Program-made: the position numbers and the translations under genes
Assembly: GCF_031326225.1 (NCBI RefSeq)
Contig: NZ_CP133720.1
Coordinates: 2,294,001 to 2,358,000, forward strand
Direction: 5' to 3'
Length of the DNA stretch: 64,000 nt
Source of the DNA: Undibacterium cyanobacteriorum
GTDB lineage: Bacteria > Pseudomonadota > Gammaproteobacteria > Burkholderiales > Burkholderiaceae_D
The notes under the pieces: generated by a model
Database searches by the model: none
What the model saw: only the letters and a program-made list of their open reading frames with translations
Told to the model about the DNA's origin: nothing
Part shown: one piece after another, positions 53,101 through 62,269 of the stretch
How positions within the stretch are numbered: the first letter of the stretch is position 1
Layout of the letters: each line of letters begins with the position of its first letter

Positions 53101-54825
53101 TTAATCAGCCCTCACCTTAACGTAACGTCCAGGTGCAGGCTCTATCTCACTATACCCTACTGCACCAGCTTTGGTAGGTGCTTTGACCATTTTGCCACCA
53201 TGTTCAGATAAAAATTCCGCCCACTCTGGCCACCAACTCCCCGGACACTCCGTTGCAGCATCAAACCATGACTTGGCATCAGCCGATGTTTTATCGTTGA
53301 GCCAGTAACTACGTTTGTTTTTCGAAGCCGGATTAATTACACCAGCAATATGGCCAGAAGCGCCCAACACGAAACGATTGCGGCTCTTCTTTTTCGGATT
53401 CAACAAGCCCATCGACGCGTAAGCCGATTGCCATGGGACTATATGATCTTCGCGCGAACCATACACAAATACCGGCGCATCAATTTTTCCAAGGTCAACT
53501 GGATGACCAGCAACCTTCAGCTTGCCCGGTACTTTCAAACTATTCTCAAGATAGGTATTGCGCAAATACCAGCACAGCATAGGGCCCGGTAAATTCGTAC
53601 TATCAGAGTTCCAATACAAAAGATCAAAAGCCGGTGGACGTTGGCCTTTCAGATAATTCGATTGCACATAATTCCAAACCAAATCATTAGGGCGCAATGC
53701 GGAGAAGGTACTTGCCAAATCACGTGCGGGCAAAAGGCCACCATTGCCGATGGTTTGTTCGCGCATGGCGACTTGCAACTCATCGACGAAGACATCCAAC
53801 ACCCCGGTATCAGTAAAATCAAGCAAGGTCGTCAAAAGTGTCACACTCGCGGCTGGATGCTCGCCGCGGTCTGCCAGTACAGCCAGCGCTGTGCTCAGAA
53901 TCGTTCCACCGACGCAAAAGCCAAAGGTGTTGATCTTCTCTTGTTTAGAAATCGCTTGAACGGCCTCGATCGCAGTGATTGCACCTTCTTCGATATAGTC
54001 GTCCCAAGTCACACCCGACAAACTCTGATCGGGATTAGCCCAAGAGACGAGGAATACAGTGTGCCCTTGCTCAATGGCATAACGCACCAAGGAATTCTCA
54101 GGTTGCAAATCCAAAATATAGAACTTGTTGATACACGGAGGCACCATCAATAGAGGCGTTTGGTGCACTGTCTTAGTCAAGGGTTTGTATTGAATCAGCT
54201 GGAACAAACGATTTTCAAATATCACAGTGCCTTCAGTGGTCGCCACGTTGCGTCCGACTTCAAAGGCTGATTCATCCGTCAATGAAATACGTCCCTTTTG
54301 CATGTCTTCCAGCATCAGCGTGATACCTTGGCGCAGGCTCTCGCCGCCGGTTTCAATAATCTTCGCTTGTGCTTCAGGATTGGTCGCCAAGAAATTGGCT
54401 GGAGACATCGCATCGACCATTTGTTGAACAGCGAAGCGAATTTTTTGTTTTTTCTTTTCAGGAGCTTGAACGGCTTCTGTGAGTAGTCCAAGGAAACGTG
54501 CATTGAGCAAATAAATCGCCACGTTATACGCGTGCATGGTTTGCTTATGCCAGTCGGCTGCTGAGAAACGTCGATCGTTAAATTCAGGTAGCTTCGATCC
54601 GAGAAAGTCTTTCCATAGATTGCCGAGTTCAACGAAATATTCTGACTGCAAACGGGTCAATACAAGGGGGTCGATCTCTGCGCCAAAATCCTTGATCGTT
54701 TTCAACATCGCCGAATCTGCGCTAAACATATTCTGCGAATCTTGTTTGAGCCAATCTTGCATTGGATTTTGCTTCATCCATTGCTGCATCCAATCCATCA
54801 TCAAACTTTGCGGGTTATCACTCAT
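53101..54825 (-). CDS. phaC: Class I poly(R)-hydroxyalkanoate synthase PhaC
   Basis: Polymerase of 574 residues that joins (R)-3-hydroxyacyl-CoA into polyester on the granule surface. The lipase-like box is GFCVGG with nucleophile Cys304. The catalytic Asp is probably in YGSREDHIVPW and the His in GASGHIAGVINP. PPCINKFYILDL and the C-terminal WWPEWAEFLSEHGG are class I features. It is slightly shorter than the 589-residue Ralstonia enzyme. Genes follow as phaB and then phaR; no phaA is adjacent. Confidence 0.96.
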   Translation of the reverse strand: MSDNPQSLMMDWMQQWMKQNPMQDWLKQDSQNMFSADSAMLKTIKDFGAEIDPLVLTRLQSEYFVELGNLWKDFLGSKLPEFNDRRFSAADWHKQTMHAYNVAIYLLNARFLGLLTEAVQAPEKKKQKIRFAVQQMVDAMSPANFLATNPEAQAKIIETGGESLRQGITLMLEDMQKGRISLTDESAFEVGRNVATTEGTVIFENRLFQLIQYKPLTKTVHQTPLLMVPPCINKFYILDLQPENSLVRYAIEQGHTVFLVSWANPDQSLSGVTWDDYIEEGAITAIEAVQAISKQEKINTFGFCVGGTILSTALAVLADRGEHPAASVTLLTTLLDFTDTGVLDVFVDELQVAMREQTIGNGGLLPARDLASTFSALRPNDLVWNYVQSNYLKGQRPPAFDLLYWNSDSTNLPGPMLCWYLRNTYLENSLKVPGKLKVAGHPVDLGKIDAPVFVYGSREDHIVPWQSAYASMGLLNPKKKSRNRFVLGASGHIAGVINPASKNKRSYWLNDKTSADAKSWFDAATECPGSWWPEWAEFLSEHGGKMVKAPTKAGAVGYSEIEPAPGRYVKVRAD

Positions 54826-55008
54826 TCTTTCAATCCGATTCTAGGGTTTGCCGACAACAGGTTAAAATATCAGACAGCTTTGCATAAGGGCATGATTTCG
54901 GTCAAGCAGATTCAAACATTCAGACTTACGGCAGTTTGAATTCCGCATAATACGAGACATTACCCAGCAAGAAAATCAAACTACCTCACTCCCTACATTG
55001 GTGTTTTT

Positions 55009-55302
55009 ATGCCTTTTTTGTATCTTATCGCAATAGCGTGGATTTTTGTCGTGATGATGATGGCGCTGACCGAATCTTCTTTGATCGCTGGCATTATGAC
55101 CTTTCTTGGCTACTGCGTGATCCCTCTGTCTCTAGTGCTGTACATCCTCAGCAGCTCTGCACGAAAACGCAAAATTCGTGCTGAATATGCAGAGCGGCAA
55201 GAACAAGCACGGCAGCAGTCGAACCAGCAATCAAACCAGCAGTCACAAAATCAGCAGATTTCGGAAAGTACAAACAGCGTCAAAGAAAACGATCAAGCCT
55301 GA
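55009..55302 (+). CDS. Small two-helix membrane protein with Gln/Asn-rich tail
   Basis: Protein of 97 residues with two hydrophobic segments (FLYLIAIAWIFVVMMMAL and IMTFLGYCVIPLSLVLYIL), a basic patch (SSSARKRKIRAEY), and a polar low-complexity tail (QQSNQQSNQQSQNQQ). The basic patch suggests the tail is cytoplasmic. Similar short membrane proteins occur near phaC or pgeF in Burkholderiales, but I know no function. It is divergent from phaC and convergent with pgeF. Confidence 0.75.
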   Translation: MPFLYLIAIAWIFVVMMMALTESSLIAGIMTFLGYCVIPLSLVLYILSSSARKRKIRAEYAERQEQARQQSNQQSNQQSQNQQISESTNSVKENDQA

Positions 55303-55318
55303 GAGGTTTAAGAGGCTC

Positions 55319-56107
55319 CTACTCGCGCCAGATCAGGCTGGCCATTCGACCTGTCACACGATCTCTACGGTATGAATAAAACCGCTGATGATCGCTGTAG
55401 GTGCAGTACTCTCCCCCTGTAACTTCGACCACCCCGACAGTCTGCAATGCAACTCTTGCGAGTGCATACAAGTTCGCCAAGTACTTCGCCTCACCATGCG
55501 GAGTGAAGCAATGATTCACCTGACTCAACACCGCTTCGAATTCATCCTTTACTTCTTTACCCACTTCAAAGCTGGCAGGGCCTATCGCTGGCCCTAACCA
55601 CGCGGTGATCTCGTCTGCGCCTCGCTGACGCATGGCCTTCACAGTATTCTGAAGAACACCCGCTGCCAAGCCGCGCCATCCAGCATGGGCAGCCCCAACC
55701 ACTCTTCCATTTTTTGCCGCGAAAAGCACTGGTAGGCAGTCCGCCGTTTGAATCGCACAGACTTGCTTAGATCGTGTACTGACGACAGCATCAGCTTCAA
55801 TTCCCGGACGCCAATCATCTGCATCGATAGCTATATTGCCATGAATTTGTGATAAGAATGTGACAGGAACTTCAATGTACGATTCTAAAGCGGCACGATT
55901 CGCCAGAACATGATTTATGTCATCACCAACATGTTCGCCCAAATTGAATCCATTACCCGTGCTCCGTTTGCCACCACAGGATCCACCATCATATGGCGGC
56001 AAACTGGTGCCGCCATTACGAGTCGTGCTCAAGGCTCTGACACCTACGGGCAGGCCCAACCAATTCGGTAGCAGTAAGAACGGTACTTGATTCTGATCTA
56101 CACTCAT
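55319..56107 (-). CDS. pgeF: Peptidoglycan editing factor PgeF (YfiH, laccase-domain)
   Basis: Protein of 262 residues of the multicopper polyphenol oxidase-like YfiH family. PgeF removes wrongly incorporated residues from cell-wall precursors by amidase action. FNLGEHVGDD, QIHGN, QTADCLPVLFAAKNG and GAAHAGWRGLAAGVL contain the conserved metal-site His and Cys residues. The gene overlaps rluD by four bases (ATGA), indicating coupled translation, an arrangement common in proteobacteria. Confidence 0.94.
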   Translation of the reverse strand: MSVDQNQVPFLLLPNWLGLPVGVRALSTTRNGGTSLPPYDGGSCGGKRSTGNGFNLGEHVGDDINHVLANRAALESYIEVPVTFLSQIHGNIAIDADDWRPGIEADAVVSTRSKQVCAIQTADCLPVLFAAKNGRVVGAAHAGWRGLAAGVLQNTVKAMRQRGADEITAWLGPAIGPASFEVGKEVKDEFEAVLSQVNHCFTPHGEAKYLANLYALARVALQTVGVVEVTGGEYCTYSDHQRFYSYRRDRVTGRMASLIWRE

Positions 56108-57147
56108 ACTTCAGGTTGTTCAATTGCCGCTTGCTGCAGCAATTCAGCGAAATCGGCTTCGAGTGGAATGCGCCATTCTTGATAGTCGCCCGTTGCAGGA
56201 TGATTGAGACCAAGACGCCAAGCCTGCAAAGCTTGACGGTGGAAGAAGCGCGCCAAATGCTGTTTGCCGTAGAGCGTGTCACCTACCAATGGAAAACCCA
56301 ACGACAACATATGCGCACGGATTTGATGGGTACGCCCCGTTTCGAGTTTGCAGCTGACTAAGCTAACAGGGAACTTTTCCAGATTTCCCGTCGCGACACG
56401 CTGGTAATGGGTCACAGCAGGCTTAGCAAACATGCTCTGTGAAACCGCCATCTTCAAGCGATCGCGATGATGACGAGCAATTGCGGCATCAATCGTTCCA
56501 CTGATATTCGGCTGGCCCCACACCAGGGCATAGTATTCACGAGAGACCGTGCGAGCTTGTAATTGACGCACCAACTCTGTCTGCGCGGTCAAAGTCTTCG
56601 CCACCACCATCAAACCGGAAGTATCTTTATCGAGGCGGTGCACGATCCCCGCACGTGGGATTGAACTTTGCCCAGGCCGATGAAAGAGCAAACCGTTCAA
56701 TAAAGTGCCGGACCAATTGCCTGCTGCTGGATGTACTACCAAGCCTGCGGGCTTATTCAATACGATCAAATGGTCATCTTCGAAAACAATATTCAAAGGG
56801 ATGTCTTCAGCACTAAAGGCGCAGTCTTCTGGGCTGACCTGGGGCTGAATGAGGATTTTTTCACCACCAAGCATCGTGGTTTTGATCTTTGATGGCGCAC
56901 CATCCACAGTGACATTACCCTCTTCAATCCACTTCTGCATCCGTGCCCTTGAATATTGAGGTACTAATTTTGACAAGACCTTATCAAGTCGCTCACCGCA
57001 GATAGAATCTGGCAGCACCAACTCAATCTGTTCAAGCTCAGGAGAAGCAAACTCTTTCTCCAAATCATCATCTAATTCAATATCATCAACTTCTGGCAAA
57101 CTATCGGTTACAATCTGCTCGTCTGCTGGTTTCACATTATTTGCCAT
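56104..57147 (-). CDS. rluD: 23S rRNA pseudouridine(1911/1915/1917) synthase RluD
   Basis: Enzyme of 347 residues that makes three pseudouridines in helix 69 of 23S rRNA. An acidic N-terminal extension of about 40 residues precedes an S4 domain (GERLDKVLSKLVPQYSRARM). The catalytic aspartate is in the motif HRLDKDTSGLMVVAKT. ETGRTHQIRAHMLSLGFPLV is also typical. It overlaps pgeF and is divergent from bamD, the usual neighbourhood. Confidence 0.95.
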   Translation of the reverse strand: MANNVKPADEQIVTDSLPEVDDIELDDDLEKEFASPELEQIELVLPDSICGERLDKVLSKLVPQYSRARMQKWIEEGNVTVDGAPSKIKTTMLGGEKILIQPQVSPEDCAFSAEDIPLNIVFEDDHLIVLNKPAGLVVHPAAGNWSGTLLNGLLFHRPGQSSIPRAGIVHRLDKDTSGLMVVAKTLTAQTELVRQLQARTVSREYYALVWGQPNISGTIDAAIARHHRDRLKMAVSQSMFAKPAVTHYQRVATGNLEKFPVSLVSCKLETGRTHQIRAHMLSLGFPLVGDTLYGKQHLARFFHRQALQAWRLGLNHPATGDYQEWRIPLEADFAELLQQAAIEQPEV

Positions 57148-57151
57148 CGGC

Positions 57152-57157
57152 TATAAT
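57152..57157 (+). promoter_or_regulatory. Putative -10 of the bamD promoter
   Basis: A perfect TATAAT lies between divergent rluD and bamD. A weak -35 (TTTCAC, 57130-57135) is 16 bases upstream. The position favours ATG 57191 as the bamD start. Confidence 0.45.
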
Positions 57158-57172
57158 CCGTTAATTATTCTC

Positions 57173-57985
57173 ATGCACAGTAAAACGTTTATGCACATTA
57201 AATCTGTAAAGTTGTTCAGTCTCATCCTAACTTTATCGCTCGCTGGCTGCGGTTTGTTTGGTGATAAAGTTGAAGAGAGTAAAAATTGGCCAGCTGAGAA
57301 ATTATACGCTGAAGCGAAGGATGAATTAGCATCCGGAAGCTATGAACGCTCAATTCAGCTTTTTGAAAAACTCGAATCTCGTTTTCCGTTCGGTACGTTC
57401 GCGCAGCAAGCTCAATTAGAAATTGCTTATGCTTATTACAAACAAGGAGAGGCAGCGCAAGCACTCGCAGCAATTGAACGGTTTATCAAGTTGCACCCAA
57501 ATCACCCAAATGTAGACTACATGTATTACCTACGGGGCTTGGTCAATTTCAATGACGACATGGGTTTTTTAAGTTTCGTAGCAAATCAAGACATTACAGA
57601 GCGTGACCCCAAGGCGACACGCGATTCGTTTGATGCTTTCAAGGAACTTGTCACTCAATATCCCAATAGCAAATACACGCCTGATGCGCTACTGCGCATG
57701 AAGTATCTGGTGAACGCTCTGGCGCAGAATGATTTACACGTTGCCAAATATTACTATCGACGCAGTGCTTATTTGGCTGCGGCGAATCGCGCGCAATCGG
57801 CAATCAAAGAATATCCGGATGCGCCAGCGATCGAAGAAGCGCTTGTGGTGCTCATCAAATCTTACGATGCCATGGGCATGAAAGAATTGCGCGATGATGC
57901 GAAACGAGTCTACGACAAGAACTTCCCCAATAGCACCTTACTCGCAGATGGCGGCAAGAAGAAATCTTGGTGGAAATTCTGGTAA
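57173..57985 (+). CDS. bamD: Outer membrane assembly lipoprotein BamD
   Basis: Lipoprotein of up to 270 residues in the BAM complex that inserts beta-barrel proteins into the outer membrane. The lipobox is LSLAGC, with the modified Cys at residue 26. TPR repeats follow, including YKQGEAAQALAAIERFIKLH and YYLRGLVNF, and KKKSWWKFW is the C-terminus. The start may be ATG 57191 instead, giving a shorter signal peptide. A TATAAT at 57152-57157 would leave only a 9-base leader for ATG 57173. Neither start has a clear ribosome site. Confidence 0.93.
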   Translation: MHSKTFMHIKSVKLFSLILTLSLAGCGLFGDKVEESKNWPAEKLYAEAKDELASGSYERSIQLFEKLESRFPFGTFAQQAQLEIAYAYYKQGEAAQALAAIERFIKLHPNHPNVDYMYYLRGLVNFNDDMGFLSFVANQDITERDPKATRDSFDAFKELVTQYPNSKYTPDALLRMKYLVNALAQNDLHVAKYYYRRSAYLAAANRAQSAIKEYPDAPAIEEALVVLIKSYDAMGMKELRDDAKRVYDKNFPNSTLLADGGKKKSWWKFW

Positions 57986-58030
57986 ATCGCTAGCAAAAAA
58001 AACATTAAACGACCCGTAACTCAATTAAAC

Positions 58031-58062
58031 AAACGGCCCAATCTTGGGCCGTTTTGTTTTTC
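58031..58062. terminator. Terminator between bamD and yaaA
   Basis: AAACGGCCCAA pairs with TTGGGCCGTTT and is followed by TGTTTTTCC on the plus strand. It lies 46 bases after bamD. The A-rich left flank could also serve the convergent yaaA. Confidence 0.8.
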
Positions 58063-58099
58063 CTTCAACTCGCAAGGCGTTAGACCTTTGCGATCCTAG

Positions 58100-58879
58100 T
58101 CAATTTGATCTACGGAACACCCAGCGCGTTTCCGTTGATGCATCGACAGAAAATGCATAACCATCCCGATCGAACTCTTTCAGATCAGATACTTTCTTAA
58201 TCTTATTCTCCGCACAATAACGAACCATAGCGCCACGTGCTTTCTTAGCAAAGAAAGAAACAATCTTAAATTTACCGGAAGAAAAATCCTCAAAAATTGG
58301 GGTAATCACCTTGTGCTGTAAAGCTTTTGCATGCACAACTCCGAAGTACTCCTCTGAAGCGAGGTTGACCACGCACTTCAGTTTTGCGGCATCCATATAT
58401 TCATTGATGGCATCGGTAATTGTTAGGCCCCAGTAGTCATAGAGGTTCTTGTATTTCCCATGCTTAAGCTTACATCCCATTTCAAGGCGATACGGCCGCA
58501 TCGCATCGAGTGGGCGTAGTACACCATAGAGCCCAGAGAGGATGCGAAGGTGTTTGTCTAAATAAGTCCATTCGCGCTTGCCCATTTGACGTGCTTGCAA
58601 TCCATCGTAGACATCTCCGTTAAACGAAAACAAAGCAGGACGCGCCCCCTGCTCGAGGCTATGGTCTATATTCCATTCTTGAAACCGCGCATAATTGAGT
58701 TTTGCTAAATCCGCGGAAATGTTCATTAATTCTTGTAACTGCATGGGGCTCATTCTGGATGCAGTCCCCACAAGCTCTTCAGAGCGCTCTATAAATTGCG
58801 GAACACTTGCTTGCTTTACTGGAAGTGGAGATTCAAAATCCAAGCTTTTCGCTGGTGATAATAAAAATAAAAGTGACAT
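58100..58879 (-). CDS. yaaA: Peroxide stress protein YaaA
   Basis: Protein of 259 residues of the YaaA/DUF328 family. LLSPAKSLDFESP at the N-terminus, LSGLYGVLRPLDAMRPYRLEM in the middle, and VVNLASEEYFG and FFAKKARGAMVRY later are signatures. In E. coli it limits free iron and oxidative damage during peroxide stress and is under OxyR. Neither OxyR control nor iron binding can be read here. Confidence 0.94.
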   Translation of the reverse strand: MSLLFLLSPAKSLDFESPLPVKQASVPQFIERSEELVGTASRMSPMQLQELMNISADLAKLNYARFQEWNIDHSLEQGARPALFSFNGDVYDGLQARQMGKREWTYLDKHLRILSGLYGVLRPLDAMRPYRLEMGCKLKHGKYKNLYDYWGLTITDAINEYMDAAKLKCVVNLASEEYFGVVHAKALQHKVITPIFEDFSSGKFKIVSFFAKKARGAMVRYCAENKIKKVSDLKEFDRDGYAFSVDASTETRWVFRRSN

Positions 58880-58888
58880 ATTTTCAAA

Positions 58889-58919
58889 GCTAGTAAGTGC
58901 TAGTCTAAGACCAGTCTAA
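58889..58919. repeat. Phased short direct repeats upstream of the PIN-domain gene
   Basis: GCTAGT at 58889 and 58899 (10-base period) overlaps AGTCTAA at 58902 and 58913 (11-base period). They lie 38-68 bases upstream of the PIN gene, in the gap shared with divergent yaaA, where a regulator could bind. Confidence 0.5.
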
Positions 58920-58956
58920 TTAAACCGATCAAATTAAATCATTAAGGAAGTCCCGC

Positions 58957-59403
58957 ATGCCCTTACACATCGTCATTGATACGAACGTCTGTTTAGATCT
59001 CTTCGCGTTTCGCGATGCACGTTGGAATCTCATTTTGGAAGGATTGCGTAATGGAAGTATTCGCACGAACACCCGTTTCGACTGCCGCGAAGAATGGTTA
59101 GCCGTACTGGATTACCCACACCTTCCAGTGAACGAAACCAATCGCGGCGAGATTGTAGCGCGTTTTGATCAATTCATTCCTGTGGTGGATTTTCCGGCGC
59201 GACCAGAGCGCTTGCCGGTGTGCACAGACAAAGACGATCAAAAATTTCTCGAGCACGCACGCGACTCCCAAGCGCAAGTCTTGGTGAGCAAAGACAAGGC
59301 ATTGCTGAAACTAGGACGTAAAACGAGAGCATTAGGATTGTTTGCAATCGAAACTCCAGAGCTATTTTTGAGACGCTTAGTTGCAAATCCGCAAGGTTTG
59401 TAA
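58957..59403 (+). CDS. PIN-domain protein (putative toxin, COG1569 type)
   Basis: Protein of 148 residues with one PIN nuclease fold. The acidic metal residues are in IVIDTNVCLDLF (Asp8), CTDKDDQKFLEHA and VSKDKALLKLG. PIN domains of this kind cleave RNA when used as toxins, or act in RNA processing. No antitoxin-sized ORF is adjacent on either side, so this may not be a toxin-antitoxin pair. An AAGGAAG ribosome site lies ahead of the ATG. Its neighbours are yaaA (divergent) and cheZ (198 bases downstream). Confidence 0.85.
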   Translation: MPLHIVIDTNVCLDLFAFRDARWNLILEGLRNGSIRTNTRFDCREEWLAVLDYPHLPVNETNRGEIVARFDQFIPVVDFPARPERLPVCTDKDDQKFLEHARDSQAQVLVSKDKALLKLGRKTRALGLFAIETPELFLRRLVANPQGL

Positions 59404-59601
59404 TTAATTTCACCAAAAACAGAATAAAGTGATGACAAATTTTGTTGCTCAGGGTTATGCTTACACCATGTATTAAGCGTTACCGTACGTAAATTTTTGG
59501 CTGTCAAAACTGACTACAAGAACATCAATTCGGTGAAGCTTTGGTACGCATCGACCATTTAGTCGCATCAATAAAACGGTGAACATGGAGATTCCAGGAT
59601 T

Positions 59602-60345
59602 ATGACCGATTCAGCAGATGATCTAGATGCACTTTTCGAGGAAATGGCAAGTCAACATGCCTCCTCCGCTGCAGCACCAACCAGTCCCCCAGCAAGCCCG
59701 CCCGCGCCTGAGGAGCCGAACAACGGCCTCAAGCTTCATCCAAGTAAAGAACCTGACGCTTCCAAACCGATCTTTGATCGACTTGGAGGTTTAGTAAGGA
59801 TGATGCACGATTCGATGCGTGAATTGGGGTATGACCGCTCACTATCGGATGTTGCGTCGCAAATTGCTGATGCCCAAGGCCGGCTTGAGTACGTCGCGAC
59901 TCTGACCGAACAAGCCGCCAACAAAGTATTGAACGCCACTGACGTTGGCATTCCTGAACAAGACAGTCTACAAAAAACAGCCAAGGACATTGAAGAACGA
60001 TGGGATGCGCTGTTTGCTGGCAAGATCAGTATCGATGAGTTTAAGTTACTAGCAGCAGACTCGAAAGTATTCGCTAATCGAGTAAACAATGCGACAGAAG
60101 CAGAGAAAGCTCGCCTACTCGACATTATGATGGCACAGGACTTTCAGGATCTTACTGGACAGCTTATCAAGAAAGTGCTGGTCATTACCCAAGCAGTCGA
60201 GAGAGAGCTCGCACAAATCCTGCTCGATAATGCGCCAACAGAATTGAAAGAGAAAGCGATCGAATTAATGGAAGGACCATCTGTTCCAAACGCTGCATTG
60301 GAACAGGATGATGTTGATAACCTCCTTGATAGTCTGGGCTTCTAA
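59602..60345 (+). CDS. cheZ: Chemotaxis protein phosphatase CheZ
   Basis: Protein of 247 residues that removes phosphate from CheY-P. The active-site segment MAQDFQDLTGQ is conserved, with Asp183 and Gln187 matching the E. coli catalytic pair (D143, Q147). The C-terminal CheY-tethering peptide DDVDNLLDSLGF is intact. The N-terminal 50 residues are Ala/Pro/Ser-rich and acidic. The stop codon directly abuts the ATG of a cheA-like gene. No cheY, cheW or receptor gene is in this window. Confidence 0.94.
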   Translation: MTDSADDLDALFEEMASQHASSAAAPTSPPASPPAPEEPNNGLKLHPSKEPDASKPIFDRLGGLVRMMHDSMRELGYDRSLSDVASQIADAQGRLEYVATLTEQAANKVLNATDVGIPEQDSLQKTAKDIEERWDALFAGKISIDEFKLLAADSKVFANRVNNATEAEKARLLDIMMAQDFQDLTGQLIKKVLVITQAVERELAQILLDNAPTELKEKAIELMEGPSVPNAALEQDDVDNLLDSLGF

Positions 60346-62175
60346 ATGGATGACATGCTCAAAGAATTTGTCGTTGAAGCATTAGATTTAGCGGTCAACG
60401 TAGAAGAGCACCTGCTTTCACTTCAACGCAATCCAGGTGACATGAATACCTTAAATGCGGTGTTCAGGTCGTTTCACACAATCAAAGGTGGCGCGGGTTT
60501 TATGAACCTCAGCGCAATGGTGTCTGCTTGTCACCTCACCGAAAATCTATTTGACGCACTCCGAACCGGGAAATCACCAGTAACTCCCTTCGCCATCGAC
60601 ACCGCGTTGGAGGCCAGTGGTTTCGTCTCTGATCAACTTACCGCCTTATCAAACGGTACCGAGCCAGAGCAACTTTCAACTATGCCTGCCCATTTGGAAA
60701 AGGCACTAAATGATGCTATCGAGGGCAAGAATCCCGGTTCCTCAAGTAAAGCTGAGTCAGCTCCTGCCGCCAAAGTGCCGGAGCTAACTCAGTCCCAAGC
60801 TTCAAATGCTGGTGTTGGCGCTGCAGGTGCCATTTCAGAAACGGGCGACGTTCCTTGGGATGACTACTACCGTGCGGTAACGCCGGCTGGAACTCTTCCA
60901 GAACCAGAGCAAGTTTCCCCCGTTATCAAGCAAGAACAAGAGGCCGTCAAGACATCTTTGGCGAGCAATGATGTAAAACAAGCCGCGCCGCTGAAAGAAG
61001 AGAGTATTCGTATTGATGCGGTCAAACTTGATGTACTGCTAGAGGTTGCTGGCGAGTCGGTGCAAGCTGCCAATCAAGCGGCAGTGCTTCTAGAAAAGTT
61101 GTCGCAATTCACATTTGATGGCGATGCCGCTCCATTGATGTCGGCACTGACAGAAACACTCAATCGCGCGTCGCGCTATTCGACCGAATTGCAGAGAGCG
61201 ACTCTCGCAACTCGCATGCAACCAGTCGGTCGACTATTCCAGAAGTTTCCACGTTTGATCCGTGAACTCGCGAAAGACCTTGGTAAAGAAGTTGATCTCG
61301 AGATTTCTGGTGCTGAGACCGAAGTTGATCGTGTGGTTGTCGATAGTTTGTACGATCCATTGGTACACATGCTACGCAATTCGCTTGATCATGGGATTGA
61401 ATCTCCCGAAGAGCGCGCGCTTACGAGCAAACCGCCACGTGCCAAGATCCTGCTTAAGGCATGGCAAGAGTCCAGCAGCGTCATGATTGAAGTGACCGAC
61501 GATGGAAAAGGCATGGACGCCAATCGTTTGCGCGAAAAAGCGATCTCTAAAGGCCTGATTAATTCGCATGAAGCGCGCACTGACGACGAAGCGTTCCAAC
61601 TCGTCTTCTTGCCTGGTTTCTCGACCAAAGAAGTAGCATCCAGTGTATCCGGTCGCGGTGTCGGGATGGACGTCGTTAAAACGGCGGTGGAGCGTCACCG
61701 TGGCGCGATCCGCATCAATTCGCACTTAGGCAAAGGTACTACTTTCATCATTCGTTTGCCGATCGAGTTGTCGATCGTCCCCACTATGTTGGTTCGCTGT
61801 GCCGGCGCCTCGCTCGCATTACCAATGGCAACTGTGCAGCGCGTGGTGGAATTGCCAGACTCATTTGAGAGTGTCGGTGGTCAACCGGTCTTGCGCGACT
61901 TGGGACGCCCTCTTCCGATTCGCTCTTTAGGTCAGGTTTTGGGCTATGAAAAGAGCACCGAAAAAGTGGGGATTGTCATCGCGGCACCGAATCCTTACAT
62001 TATTTCAGTCGACTCGGTCGATGGCACTTCTGATCTTGTCATCAAGCCGCTCACTTGCATCTCTACGCCTGGCATTAATGGTACTGCTCGTTCCGCAGAA
62101 GGTGAATTGGTGCTGGTGGTCAGCCTTTCGTTCCTCATCGATGGCTGCAAAGTTGTCGAGCGTATGACTGCGTAA
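60346..62175 (+). CDS. cheA: CheA-type chemotaxis histidine kinase (short form)
   Basis: Kinase of 609 residues. The HPt domain has the phospho-histidine His44 in FRSFHTIKGGAGFM. A linker of about 100 residues (130-225) with a DVPWDDYYRAV patch replaces a recognisable CheY-binding P2 domain. The dimerisation, ATPase (HMLRNSLDHGIESPEER, DDGKGMD, GRGVGMDVVKT) and CheW-like domains follow. Canonical CheA is about 650-750 residues. It starts at the base after the cheZ stop, so the two are co-translated. The lack of P2 suggests a different or weaker CheY docking. Confidence 0.92.
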   Translation: MDDMLKEFVVEALDLAVNVEEHLLSLQRNPGDMNTLNAVFRSFHTIKGGAGFMNLSAMVSACHLTENLFDALRTGKSPVTPFAIDTALEASGFVSDQLTALSNGTEPEQLSTMPAHLEKALNDAIEGKNPGSSSKAESAPAAKVPELTQSQASNAGVGAAGAISETGDVPWDDYYRAVTPAGTLPEPEQVSPVIKQEQEAVKTSLASNDVKQAAPLKEESIRIDAVKLDVLLEVAGESVQAANQAAVLLEKLSQFTFDGDAAPLMSALTETLNRASRYSTELQRATLATRMQPVGRLFQKFPRLIRELAKDLGKEVDLEISGAETEVDRVVVDSLYDPLVHMLRNSLDHGIESPEERALTSKPPRAKILLKAWQESSSVMIEVTDDGKGMDANRLREKAISKGLINSHEARTDDEAFQLVFLPGFSTKEVASSVSGRGVGMDVVKTAVERHRGAIRINSHLGKGTTFIIRLPIELSIVPTMLVRCAGASLALPMATVQRVVELPDSFESVGGQPVLRDLGRPLPIRSLGQVLGYEKSTEKVGIVIAAPNPYIISVDSVDGTSDLVIKPLTCISTPGINGTARSAEGELVLVVSLSFLIDGCKVVERMTA

Positions 62176-62184
62176 AACTCTCGG

Positions 62185-62224
62185 GTTGGTACTCTGTCCC
62201 AGCAGGGTACCAACATCGTTTTCA
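62185..62224 (+). terminator. Hairpin terminator after cheA
   Basis: GTTGGTAC (62185-62192) pairs with GTACCAAC (62207-62214), with an inner CTG/CAG stem, followed by ATCGTTTTC. It lies 10 bases after the cheA stop. Confidence 0.55.
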
Positions 62225-62269
62225 AAACTCTGTCACAATGCCGCAAATCGTGTCTAAGTTTGCTGCAAC

